64,000 bases of DNA from Symbiodinium natans. Its lineage: Eukaryota; Sar; Dinophyceae; Suessiales; Symbiodiniaceae. Numbering within the stretch: position 1 is the first letter of the stretch; each line of letters opens with the position of its first letter. The notes under the pieces were generated by a model, which worked only from the letters and a program-made list of their open reading frames with translations, was not told the origin of the DNA and ran no database searches. The stretch lies in assembly GCA_905221605.1 (NCBI GenBank), contig CAJNDS010001002.1, positions 520,337 through 584,336 on the forward strand. Reading direction: 5' to 3'. The position numbers and the translations under genes are program-made. This document shows, in pieces, positions 1 to 9,310 of the stretch.

Positions 1-1411
1 AGGTCTAAGTCTTCAATCTACATACAGATAGTATCGAAAACGGCCTTCGCCCATTCCAAGGCTTTCAACTCAGGAAGGTTGCGAATAAAAACATTACATG
101 AGCCATGTGCTCCAATGATGCCGCCCGGGCAGATTCCCGTGATTCCTTGGATGCTTTGTCTGCTGCTTGCGTTCTTCGAGCACGTGAGTGCAGCGAGCGC
201 TGCCAGGGGCGTGGAGGCAAATCTGAGTGTGATGGGCATACGTTGTCGAGCATTGCCTGTCTTGTGCTCAAGTGTTCCAGTTCAGACTGGCCGCTTTTGC
301 GAGGCACCAGCGATCGCGGAGGTCTTCGTTCAGACGAAACCATCCGGGGGTCTGTTCATGGTTTTCCGCTTCCCGCTGAGCTTCAACCCCCAAGCGCCCA
401 AGCTGAGTTCATCTGCACATTCTCAAGGACTCAGGGGACTTGCAACAGAACGGTCAACTGCGCTGTGCAAGAAACTCCGGTAATCTCCGGTATCACAAGT
501 GACTGGAACCATTGTTCGACAGGTCATCAGATATGATCTTTGATCTTTGTGGTTTTGATGCATGCTTTTGTTGCTTTTATTAGGCAAGGGGGTGGCGAAA
601 CACGAAAGAAGTCTGAGCTTTGCCGAGCGTTTGAGGTGTTGTACTGGCGTCGCTTCGGCGTCGATGTGCCGGCAGGCATCGGCCGCTGTGAGAGCTCTGG
701 CTGTCCGGTCCTCGTGGATTTCCCCGGCTCAGGCAAGTTTCCCCAAATTTCCCAGTTGGGGGATCTCCGGCGATAGGAAACGGGTGTATATATATATATA
801 TAAGACGTGATCAAGTGGGCAGCTGCCAGGAGGCTCCATCTTCTCACAACGTGGATGGACTCAGTGGTATGACTACCAGGATCAAGTCCCAGAGCCTTTC
901 GAGCCATTCCTCCTCGTCACCATGGAGGGCTCCCCGGATGCCGTGGTTCCGGGGCAGGAGATCTTGCCCTGTACCCCTGCCGAGAACCCCCAAAAGTGCG
1001 CGGATGTCTCCGATGCCGGGGACGGCTTTACCTCATGGAACGTCTTAGGCTGGGGCGTGCCCACAGAGACCCAGACGCCTGCAAACAGCTCCTTGCTCTC
1101 GGCATGCTTCCCGGTGGCGCTGAAACCGTGGAACTCCTACCAATGCTTTGGGACACACCTGCTCCACAATGTGAACGCCTGCCACAAGGCGGTTGGCCCG
1201 TAGGACGCAAGATGATATTGCACAGAAGCTGCCTAGGTACTCTTATGGGCTAAACTAACATGGGAGCAGCATAGCTGAACTAAAATACGGGCTAGATGAC
1301 GGTGACAGTGCTTTCTGAATCTGAAGCCCCAGGTGTCTGCAGCACATCAGCGGGAATGGTCTGCTTTCGCCCAGACCCTTCTGAGTGTTATGGCATCATT
1401 TTTAAATTTGC

Positions 1412-1426
1412 GGGGGGGGGGGGGGG
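1412..1426. repeat. poly-G run
   Basis: Fifteen consecutive G residues in non-coding DNA. Runs of this length are prone to slippage and to assembly error. Confidence 0.95.
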
Positions 1427-1658
1427 CTAAGAAAAAGAACCCTGAGCATTCAAGAGAACCGTACCGTTCTTCTGCTTTTCATTTGTTAGGCCTTGGCTGC
1501 TGAGCTCAGGGGTTGGGTGGAATTTTTCATTCTGACCTTTTGCTCTCATTCACCAGGTAATGGAATTGAAAGGGTTTCTGCGGATGTAGATTGATGCAGA
1601 TTCTTCAGGCTTCTCCTGGTTGCTGCTCCTATTCGAGAGGCTTGGGTTCCCACGATGT

Positions 1659-1767
1659 TTCCTATTCTTCCGACTTTTTTTGCTACTCCCTCCCTCCTTC
1701 CTCCCCCTCCCCCTCTCCTTCCTCCCACCACTCTCGTCTTCCCCCCCCCCCCCTTCCCCCCCTTCAC
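1659..1767. repeat. pyrimidine-rich (C/T) low-complexity tract
   Basis: About 110 bases almost entirely of C and T, ending in C runs. Open frames crossing it translate to Pro/Ser/Leu runs and are compositional artefacts. It could be an intronic polypyrimidine tract, but no exon was recognised beside it. Confidence 0.85.
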
Positions 1768-2174
1768 GGGCAAGGGTGAAATTGCGCTGGGAGGTCCTGG
1801 ACTTGGGAAGGTGCTGCAACCCCATGCTCCTGGCGCTAGCATGGATAGCTTCTTCCGGGCTTGGGAGCAACAGCGTTAGAGGTGGAAAGGGTGCAAGTCG
1901 CGTTGGGCAGCATGTGGCACGAGGCAGTAACCCCTTGAGCTTGAATGTCCTGGCTGGGAGAGAAAACAAAGATCTGTGGAGATTATGCTGGCTGAAGGAT
2001 TGGGAAGCCGCCTTGCCATGGGGAATGTACAAGTAAATGATTGAGCTCATCTGTTGAAGTTTGAGCGCATCATGGACTGAGTTCAGGCGGTTCAATCCAC
2101 AGGGTCATGTGCCGTCAACCATCTCTGGCAAACTTTCCTTCCTGGATTTGTGTGTCTGTGCAGTGGGCCCTCCT

Positions 2175-2278
2175 TTGTTGTGATTCCACACGCAGTGTGA
2201 GTAAGAACAAGTGAATGAGCTGCATGGTGGTGTGCGGCCCAAGCTGGGTCACGGAGTGAGGTCCAAGGATTCTTTGCC
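2175..2278 (+). repeat. terminal repeat A1 of the YR element
   Basis: 104 bp starting with TTGTTGTGATTCC and ending TTCTTTGCC. It recurs at 8962-9065 in the same orientation with one difference (A versus G after GGCCCA). It forms the 5' boundary of the element. Confidence 0.92.
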
Positions 2279-2337
2279 ATGGCGCTCTGTGCCGGCTGAA
2301 GGGGAGGTCAAATTAGCCTTCCTCGTCCATTCAGTTG

Positions 2338-3864
2338 ATGCCTTCAGTACTTCCTGTCGAGACCGAGCTCGCCAACATTGATACTCTGCAAAAGATTGCT
2401 GAATGGTGCGGGCTCCCCGCCAATGTCTGGAAAGCTTTTCAGGATGCATTGGGAGGTTTGGGCTCCATGCGTGTTTTCTCGCAGCTGCCACAGTCTGTTT
2501 GGTCCAAGACAGTGAAAGACTTGCGGATCAGCAGTGTTGCTGGCGGAGCGGCCCGCGAAACCACACCCTCCGAGCAGATCCAGTTGGCGTTGGCTTGGAG
2601 AGTAGCCAGGCAAGCCTTTCAAATGCCGGACATAGATCCGATAGCAGATCCTGTGCCTGTCGTGACCCCTTTGCCTTCGCATGGCCACGCAGCCTCGAGT
2701 TCATCTGTGAAGAAGGTGAAGTTCTCGAACGTGCTGGATCAGTTGGACGAGACAGAGGTGGACATGCTGTCTCAAAGAGAGATCGATCAAGCGTATCTGA
2801 ATCATGCAGAAATCACAGGAGCAGAGCCTCCAAGCGAGGCAGAGCCCACGCCGGAGCAGATCGCTGCACTGAAGCAAAGAGTGGTCGACAGACGGGAGGC
2901 CCCGTATGCCGACTTCAGTGTCTTGACACCTTTCGGCCGAAGGGTGCAGAAGCAGATGAAGGCCCGTTCGTGGGTCTTACAAGCAGACGGGACATTCAAA
3001 GGTCTCGACGTACCTGGCCCTCCGAGTTTCGAAGCATGGGCAGCCTGCTGGAAAGTATTTCGTTCGGCTTTGTTCATGCTCAGATATCCTCCAGAGGCGC
3101 CAGGCCAAAGCCCGAAGAAGGTGGTGACAACAGCCGCCCTCGAGGAGTACTACGACCGTGTCGTGAAGCTCAACTCCGAATTTCCAGAGACCTGGCATTT
3201 GCTCATGCAAGCAGAGGACAGGTGCCGTGGCGAGATGTTCGAGAGGTACCGGAGGCAACTGACGACAGCATCAGCCTCAGGTCGTTTGCCTATGGGCCTC
3301 GATTTCGACGGAGCCACTCCATGGGTCGGAGTCTTCATCTACGCTGCTCGGGATGCAGACTTCTGGAACGAGCATGTCGTCCGCCCAGCGCAAAATTTCA
3401 TCGCCAGAGGCGGGAAGCACATGTCAGTCCAGAAGGCCGAGGATGTCAATGTGCCCAGCGGGTCCAGAGAGGCCCTCCTCAATGCCATGTCAGGAAAGCA
3501 CCATGTCGCTCCCCCTCCGGCTCTGCCAGGCGAAGGATCGTCGAGAGGAGCGAAAAGACGAAGGTTTCTGAAAGAGAAGATGGTCCAGATGGAGAGCGCG
3601 CTGAAGGCTCAGGTGGGGGGGCAGAAGACAGCGGCTGGTCATCCAAAGAAATGGGGCTCGCTGTACGTGACAAACTCAGAGGGCAAGGAGCTCTGCTTTG
3701 CCTTCTCGAAGGGAGCTGCGGGGGCGTGCCCAGAGCCATGCAAGCATGGCCGCGTCCATGGATGCCAGATATGCTTGGGCAGCCACCCAAATGGTCAGTG
3801 CACGTCCCCCCTCGCGCAGCAGCTGAAGGACAAGGGAGGCAAAGCGGCGGGAAAGGGCAAGTGA
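2338..3864 (+). CDS. gag-like ORF1 of the YR element, C-terminal zinc knuckle
   Basis: A 508-residue ORF. I take the ATG at 2338, preceded by an in-frame TAG at 2314. The body is unrecognised but has the look of a gag protein: hydrophilic, with Pro/Glu-rich stretches. The C-terminus carries clustered cysteines and histidines, ending in CQICLGSHPNGQC (C-x2-C-x3-H-x4-C), followed by a basic Lys/Gly tail ending GKGK. This is like the nucleic-acid-binding CCHC knuckle of retroelement gag proteins, with one residue fewer in the middle spacing. Its inferred role is packaging the element RNA. The TGA at 3862 is followed after 24 nt by the ATG of the next ORF in the same frame. The + strand frame from 2403 over this region is a shadow. 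Confidence 0.78.
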   Translation: MPSVLPVETELANIDTLQKIAEWCGLPANVWKAFQDALGGLGSMRVFSQLPQSVWSKTVKDLRISSVAGGAARETTPSEQIQLALAWRVARQAFQMPDIDPIADPVPVVTPLPSHGHAASSSSVKKVKFSNVLDQLDETEVDMLSQREIDQAYLNHAEITGAEPPSEAEPTPEQIAALKQRVVDRREAPYADFSVLTPFGRRVQKQMKARSWVLQADGTFKGLDVPGPPSFEAWAACWKVFRSALFMLRYPPEAPGQSPKKVVTTAALEEYYDRVVKLNSEFPETWHLLMQAEDRCRGEMFERYRRQLTTASASGRLPMGLDFDGATPWVGVFIYAARDADFWNEHVVRPAQNFIARGGKHMSVQKAEDVNVPSGSREALLNAMSGKHHVAPPPALPGEGSSRGAKRRRFLKEKMVQMESALKAQVGGQKTAAGHPKKWGSLYVTNSEGKELCFAFSKGAAGACPEPCKHGRVHGCQICLGSHPNGQCTSPLAQQLKDKGGKAAGKGK

Positions 3865-3888
3865 CAGGACTCGGGCAGTCCAGCGCTG

Positions 3889-5418
3889 ATGCCCGTTACT
3901 GGCGCTGCCCCTGCTGCTGTCCGTCCATCTGGCGCTGCAAAACCGCAAGAGAAATCAACCGAGCATGCGCCAAGAAAGTTTGTTTTCTTAGAATTGTTTG
4001 CAGGTCATGGTGGCTTTTCAAGAGCAGTGACGGAGATCGCAGGCGACGTGGCAGAAGTCATGGGCCCCTTGGGCGGCTCCTACAACTGGGATATCTTCGT
4101 GGACGCCGACTTCGAACAGGCCAAGCAATCGGTCAAGAGAGCGGACCACACACATCTGGCATTTACGTGCAGTTCCTTCGCCAGAGAGCGGTGGACAGAC
4201 GAGAACGAGGTCGCCCAAGTCATCACTTCCGACAAGATTGCGGAAAAAGTCGCGGCCCTATGCTACCTCATCCTAGAGGCAGGCGGCACATTCTCATTGG
4301 AGAATCCGTGGGACTTCTATGCCTGGGAGCATCCGGCTTTGAAGAGGGTGCTCAAAAGACCAGGCGTGCAGTCCGTGCTCCTTCACCAGTGTGCTTATGG
4401 CGCCGACAACGTGAACCCAACTGCCATCGTCTCCAATGCGCCGTGGATCCTGACTGTCAAGCTCACCTGCAAAGATGTGCGACCCCACTGCCACACAGAG
4501 GGCGACGTGGCAGGCAAAGTCGACGCCTTAGTCTGGCGAACTTCGCTGGCAAAGTATCCGGTGGGCCTGTGTCAATGCTGGGCAAAGGCGCTTCGGGCAT
4601 GGTTGCTCTCAGAAGAGGGCCGGCGTGTCATGGCCTCACGAACACTGGTCAGGGCAGGCAGGCTAGGCAACACACTTGTCCGCCTCGATCGCTACAAGTG
4701 CACAGAGCTGGAGCCAGCCCCAAACTCAGACCCCCAGTCTGCAAAGCTCATAGCAGGGTTTCCGGCAAAGACAGGAGCCGCTGCCACAGAAACTGCAGCG
4801 GCGCGCCGCTGCAGAGAGAACGAGCAGGCAATCGGGGGTCTCAGAGATCCCAGACGTGCCGTTGCTAGATCAAGCTCTTTGCGACAGACGGGAGCTCAAA
4901 TCCGGCATGTCATGGACGAGTTCTTGTCTGACGAATTAGTTGCAAAGTTCGAAAACGCAAATGGTCAATGCCCCTTTTCTTCTGAGTTGGTTCAGGCAGC
5001 TCGCTTCAGGCTGGCTCAGTCGTTTCACACAGAGCCTGCAGCGGATGGCTACCAGACCAACCTGTTCAAAACAATTCTCCACAGCGCCAAGGACCCTGAT
5101 CGCGACACAATTCCTCAATGGCTAGAATATGGCTTCCCGTTGGGAATAGAGGAACCGATCGCGAACAATGGTGTCTTCCCTGAGACAGACTCTGTATCAG
5201 CAGCTATCAAGGCCTCGCAGGCTTTAGGAACGCTGCTTGAGGACTGGGACGGCAGTGCCAAGAACTACAAGTCCTTCGAAGAGGCCGGCGAAAAGGGCCA
5301 GGCGGAGCTCGACCGACTTGTCGCGTGTGGTCGGGCTACAAAGGTATCTTCTTGGGGGGATGTGGTTTGCCTAGTGGGGGGAAGGCGCCAAACTCACAAA
5401 GCTTGCTTGCATCATTAA
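3889..5418 (+). CDS. methyltransferase-like domain plus N-terminal part of RT (YR element ORF2a)
   Basis: A 509-residue ORF. Residues about 30-250 form a SAM-dependent methyltransferase-like domain. LELFAGHGG matches motif I of C5 cytosine methyltransferases, FTCSSFARER sits where the catalytic PC motif would be (Thr replaces Pro, Cys kept), and SLENPW resembles the ENV/ENP motif. A later segment with NPTAIVSNAPWI also resembles the C-terminal part of such domains. From about residue 400 the sequence (QWLEYGFPLGIEEP, then GRATKVSSW) reads like the start of a DIRS-type RT. The ORF ends early because of a one-base shift in a G run at 5376-5380; the RT continues in the next frame. Methyltransferase domains are known in DIRS-type elements, and C5 methyltransferases in dinoflagellate retrotransposons. 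Whether this one is active is unknown. Confidence 0.8.
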   Translation: MPVTGAAPAAVRPSGAAKPQEKSTEHAPRKFVFLELFAGHGGFSRAVTEIAGDVAEVMGPLGGSYNWDIFVDADFEQAKQSVKRADHTHLAFTCSSFARERWTDENEVAQVITSDKIAEKVAALCYLILEAGGTFSLENPWDFYAWEHPALKRVLKRPGVQSVLLHQCAYGADNVNPTAIVSNAPWILTVKLTCKDVRPHCHTEGDVAGKVDALVWRTSLAKYPVGLCQCWAKALRAWLLSEEGRRVMASRTLVRAGRLGNTLVRLDRYKCTELEPAPNSDPQSAKLIAGFPAKTGAAATETAAARRCRENEQAIGGLRDPRRAVARSSSLRQTGAQIRHVMDEFLSDELVAKFENANGQCPFSSELVQAARFRLAQSFHTEPAADGYQTNLFKTILHSAKDPDRDTIPQWLEYGFPLGIEEPIANNGVFPETDSVSAAIKASQALGTLLEDWDGSAKNYKSFEEAGEKGQAELDRLVACGRATKVSSWGDVVCLVGGRRQTHKACLHH

Positions 5419-6859
5419 GATAAAAGACGGCAAGGAAAAGGTGAGGCTGGTTGTAGACATGAGGAGAAGCGGCATAAATGGGCTGATGGCATTGCGGGAG
5501 AGAGTGATCCTCCCGAGGGTGTCTGATGTGGCCGAGAGCGTGCACGCCCTCTTCCTCAAGAACAACCGTAGCCCAAACTGCGAATTCTTTATCAGCGATT
5601 TCAAAGATGCCTTTTACGCACTGCCTCTTAAGACATCTGAGCGAAAATATGCTGTAGTCAAAGGCGGGCCCTCCACCTTCTACGTGATCCATGTGGTGAG
5701 TTTCGGATTTGCATGTGGACCAGTGCTTTGGTGCCGGCTGGCAGCATGTTCCAATCGAATTGTCCAGGCTTCTGTGTCTGACTTCGAGGGCAGGGTGCAG
5801 ACATATGTGGATGATCCTATAATGGTGGCGTGTGCGCCCACTAAGTTCGAGAGATCTCGCATTTTCTGTCGCTACACGTTACTCTGGTGTATTTTGGGCT
5901 TTGAAATTGCATGGCATAAGTGTTCCCGCGGGGCGTCTGTTTGCTGGATAGGCGTGATGCTGCAATTGCTTCCGTCAGGCCTCAAGGTTATGCTTTGCCC
6001 TGAGAAGACGGAAAGACTTCGCGGAATGTTTCAGGAGCTTCGCCGCCACGGCAACATGATACCCACTCAGACTTTGCAGACTGCCGCAGGTGTGTTGGGC
6101 TGGATTGCTAACCTCATTCCAGCAGCAAGGCCATGGGCATCCATGCTCTGGGCAGCAGTGCACGCCTCACAAGCCTCTCACACTCCAGCGAAGCTGAACA
6201 CCAGGGTCAGGAAAGGACTCACGTTCAGGAAGCAGGTGGAGCACGCTCTTCACTGGCTTGAGAGCATGTTGACCGCTACTGTGGGTAGTGGGCCTCAACT
6301 CGAACGTGTGTATATGTGGAATGAGCACGCGCCGGTCCTTGAACTCTATACTGACGCATGTCCCACTGGGTTGGGGGGTGTCTTGTACAGTGTTTTAAAG
6401 CCCGTCGCATATTTTTCTCATCAGTTAACTCTAGAGGATGCCAAGCTGCTTGGCGCACAGCTGGGTGATCCCGCATTTCAATCTGAGTTTGAGTTGTACT
6501 CCGTTCTCGTTGCCGTGCTCGTGTTTCAAGATTTTTTGGTGCGCGGCAAGTCGCAATGTCTGGCTCAGGGAAAGGCGCAGGTGTGGCTCCGAAGTGACAA
6601 CACCAGCACAGTACAGGCCTCCACTGAGTACAAGACGAAGTCACCCTTCTTAACGTATCTAGCGGCTGAGCTTGCAGTGCAAATTGAAGGACACAGCATT
6701 ACCCCAATCAAGGGACGACACATTATGGGCGTTTTAAACACAGTTGCTGACCAGCTGTCAAGGAACATTGTTCCCACTGAGTTGGCATCTGTTGAGCGTC
6801 GTTTTGTGACTGATGCGGTTCGGGCTACGTGCAAAGTCCTCCCCAAACGTTGCGACTAA
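5373..6859 (+). CDS. reverse transcriptase-RNase H of the YR element (frameshifted from ORF2a)
   Basis: The open frame starts after a TAG at 5372; the first internal ATG is in VVDMRRSG at 5459. RT motifs are clear: KVRLVVDMRRSGIN, motif A DFKDAFYALPL and motif C TYVDDPIMV with the YxDD catalytic pair. RNase H follows, with LYTDACPTGLGG (first Asp), a Glu in SEFELYSVL, WLRSDNTSTVQ (Asp) and NTVADQLSRN (last Asp), the arrangement seen in DIRS-type RNase H. The protein copies element RNA to DNA and removes the RNA. The N-terminal RT residues lie in the preceding ORF in another frame, so the polyprotein is broken at the G run near 5378. Programmed frameshifting is unlikely because the break falls inside a domain. 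Confidence 0.9.
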
Positions 6860-8724
6860 TCTGCTCGCCTGTTGCCCAAAATAGTGCGTTGCAAGAGCTG
6901 CAATGGAAGCCTCCCATGTCGTGGGCCTCGGGACGGAAAGGTCCCAGTTGGGTTAAGAAGAGCGGCCCAGTTCGTGGGTGGAGCTGCAGTGTGGGAAATG
7001 TCGTTGATGACACGCTCCCCCCTGCAGTCGCAGCGGCTCGCGCCAGGCTTGGACTTCAGGTGAGCGGCTCTCGAGGGGTGCTCCCCGGAGAGGACGCGGA
7101 ACCTGTTGGTCATGCCGAAGAAAGTGGGCCCGTAGGTCAAGCTTCAAGCTCTGGGTGTGGAGGGGAAAGCTGTCTTGCAGGCCTCGAGACCCTGCAAAGA
7201 AGAAGGCGTGATGCCCCTTGGTTGTCTTGCGCAGCTCGTGAGCCCAAGAGGTTAAAGCCGACCCTGTCCGTGGCCCTTAGCATCGCTGCATCCGAAGAGC
7301 AGATGAGTGTGGCGAGGTCCAACTTCGACAAGCTTGTGTACGCGTCAGGGACTCGCGCTGCCAAGGATTCTCATTGGGCAGTGTGGTCTCAGCTCTGCAG
7401 TGCAAGGGGCCTGTCGGACATGCCGCTCTCTCCTCAAAGCATTCGTGAAGTGGGCGCGGTGATGCGGCGGGCAGGCTACAGATCTGCTTACTCGTATCTC
7501 CTGGACGCCAAGCTAGAGCATATCCGCAAAGGCCACGTGTGGAGTGAGATGCTTGAGATGGCAATGCGAGATGCCAAAAGGGCCCTTTCAAGGGGGCTTG
7601 GAGGTGCTGAGAAGTCTGACGAATTGCAGCTGGAGTGGCTGGCTTTGCTGCCCGATGTGGGGCGGCCCGTTGAGCTACAGCCGGAAGGAGGACCTCTGCT
7701 GTGGGCAGTCGGCATCCACTTCATACTCAGGGAGGTGGAGCTAGCGACGGTGATGCTGGCCGACGTATCGTTCGACTTGGGCGCCCGTAGAGTCACACTC
7801 ATGCTTCCGGTAAGCAAGACTGACGCGCAAGCAAAGGGCTGCCGTCGAACGTTGGCATGTCTGGCACCATCTGCAACAGAAGATTGCGAAGGCATCATGT
7901 GCCCGTATTGTTCGACGCTCAAAGCAGTACGCAGGCAAATGGCAGCCACTGGCGTGGACACCAATATGGCAGAAGCTGATGTGGTTCCACTGATGGGTCA
8001 AACTGGAGATCCTTTGAAGGTAGTGGACAAGGGCGATGTGATCGCTGCCGCGAGAGAAGATGCGTTGTGGCTTCTCAACTACGTCCCGGAGGCCTGTCAC
8101 ATCGACCCGGAGCGAATTTCGGGCCACTTCATGCGCAGGACCGGCTGCAAAAGACTGGCGCGAGATGGAGTTCCCCGTGAAGCTATCAAACATCTTGCAA
8201 GACACAGTTCAGCTGCCGTGGACGGATACATTGAAGAGGCGGCGGAGGAGTGTCCTGGAGCCCGGATGTGGGCCCAGAATCAGATCGATATGACTCGACG
8301 ACTGGAGTGTTTGAGCCAGAAGCAGGATGAGATGAATGACAGGCTAAAGGTCCAAGAAGACGCAGCCTGGACTGCTGAGGATGTCCTGGCGTGCGTCGAG
8401 AAAGCCACAGGGAAGTCTAGCTCGAGCTGGGAGCCCTGCGAGCCAGAGAAACTGGAAGCGATTGTATCGAGAGAGGCGAAGGCAGCTGCACATAAGGCCG
8501 CTTTTCCCTCTTTTGTGTATAATTTTCGCACAAAGAAGTTGCACAGAATCGCTTTGTGTCATGTGCAAGTAGAGCCGGAGCGCTGGACCACAGTCTGCGG
8601 ATGGCCCTGGATTGCCAGCAGAGGGTCCTGCAGAGTGCTCGTGAGCGAGTCCGAAGCCCCAGCCGATTACATCACTTGTGACAAATGCATCAGAGGAGAA
8701 AATCGCGAGAATCCAAAGGGCTGA
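6829..8724 (+). CDS. tyrosine recombinase of the YR element
   Basis: Open frame of 631 codons overlapping the RNase H ORF end by 31 nt; the first ATG is at 6916. The catalytic tetrad of tyrosine recombinases is visible: Arg in FILREVELATV, H-x-x-R in SGHFMRRTGCKRLARDG, His in IKHLARHSSAAV and the nucleophile Tyr in VDGYIEEA. An N-terminal helical SAM-like core-binding region (about residues 160-280) precedes it. This enzyme would integrate the circular DNA form at the TTGTTG core. Unusually, about 160 residues follow the tyrosine, ending with a CDKC pair in ITCDKCIRG and a conserved-looking GWPWIASRGSC segment. No internal stop or shift is seen, so this ORF appears intact. Confidence 0.9.
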   Translation: MQSPPQTLRLICSPVAQNSALQELQWKPPMSWASGRKGPSWVKKSGPVRGWSCSVGNVVDDTLPPAVAAARARLGLQVSGSRGVLPGEDAEPVGHAEESGPVGQASSSGCGGESCLAGLETLQRRRRDAPWLSCAAREPKRLKPTLSVALSIAASEEQMSVARSNFDKLVYASGTRAAKDSHWAVWSQLCSARGLSDMPLSPQSIREVGAVMRRAGYRSAYSYLLDAKLEHIRKGHVWSEMLEMAMRDAKRALSRGLGGAEKSDELQLEWLALLPDVGRPVELQPEGGPLLWAVGIHFILREVELATVMLADVSFDLGARRVTLMLPVSKTDAQAKGCRRTLACLAPSATEDCEGIMCPYCSTLKAVRRQMAATGVDTNMAEADVVPLMGQTGDPLKVVDKGDVIAAAREDALWLLNYVPEACHIDPERISGHFMRRTGCKRLARDGVPREAIKHLARHSSAAVDGYIEEAAEECPGARMWAQNQIDMTRRLECLSQKQDEMNDRLKVQEDAAWTAEDVLACVEKATGKSSSSWEPCEPEKLEAIVSREAKAAAHKAAFPSFVYNFRTKKLHRIALCHVQVEPERWTTVCGWPWIASRGSCRVLVSESEAPADYITCDKCIRGENRENPKG

Positions 8725-8731
8725 AGTAAGA

Positions 8732-8967
8732 GGCATTTGAAAGGGGGGGCACGTGTTGGTTGTTGAAGGGCCAAGGCAGTGCCTCGAGTCGAGGAGACAG
8801 TGTTTCTCCGGAGACCTGGCCGGCGGGCCCTCAAACAGGTTGCCCAATACCCCAGCCCTCTTCAAGTATTCACGTGCACTTCAGCCACGTTTGCGAGCAA
8901 AAGCTCTTCGTTGCTCATGATTGCTTTCTGGGTGGTTGGGAGGGGGTTGCAGCGAAAGGGCTTGTTG
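8732..8967 (+). repeat. internal repeat B1 of the YR element
   Basis: 236 bp beginning GGCATTTGAAAGGGGGGG and ending GGGCTTGTTG. It recurs at 17607-17842 in the same orientation with the same length and one difference (AAAAGCTC versus AAAAACTC). It begins seven bases after the recombinase stop codon and shares its last six bases with the start of A2. Confidence 0.93.
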
Positions 8968-9065
8968 TGATTCCACACGCAGTGTGAGTAAGAACAAGTG
9001 AATGAGCTGCATGGTGGTGTGCGGCCCAGGCTGGGTCACGGAGTGAGGTCCAAGGATTCTTTGCC
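8962..9065 (+). repeat. internal repeat A2 of the YR element
   Basis: 104 bp copy of A1 placed directly after B1, so that B1-A2 reproduces the junction expected in a circular form of the element. A further 45 bp of element sequence follows before the LINE insertion point. Confidence 0.92.
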
Positions 9066-9097
9066 CACCCCCCCACCCTGTTGGAGAAACAGGTTAT

Positions 9098-9110
9098 ATC
9101 AAAAGTGCGA
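9098..9110. repeat. target-site duplication of the LINE, left copy
   Basis: ATCAAAAGTGCGA, repeated exactly at 17593-17605 on the far side of the LINE directly after its poly-A. It belongs to the 3' region of the YR element. Confidence 0.9.
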
Positions 9111-9310
9111 AGGCTCGGGCTCGAGCCGTCCCGCCCCTGGGGACAGCCCAGGACCACACGTGCAACTTACATTCTACATTGTTCTTTTCAGCTTTGGTGC
9201 ACCTTTTGTTCTTCGCACATTGCGCAGTGAGCTAGTTAGATCTAGGACACATTGTGGTCCGTTTCGGTAGACGTTTTTTCTGCAATTCGTCTAGATCATT
9301 CGAGTTGGCC

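Larger units (their letters stand above)
1..2174. other. 5' flank of the YR retroelement, no gene recognised
   Basis: I see no supported gene here. Open frames on both strands are short, overlap one another and resemble no family I recognise. The stretch contains a short (TA)n run at 787-802, a 15-G run at 1412-1426 and a long pyrimidine-rich tract at about 1659-1767. It ends at 2174, where the A1 terminal repeat of the YR retroelement begins. It may be intergenic or intronic host DNA. Confidence 0.5.

Noticed and set aside
2403-4868. 821-codon + strand open frame overlapping the gag-like and methyltransferase ORFs
   Set aside because: Arg/Ser-rich sequence in another frame of two ORFs with recognisable domains; no motif of its own. 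It is a shadow kept open by base composition.
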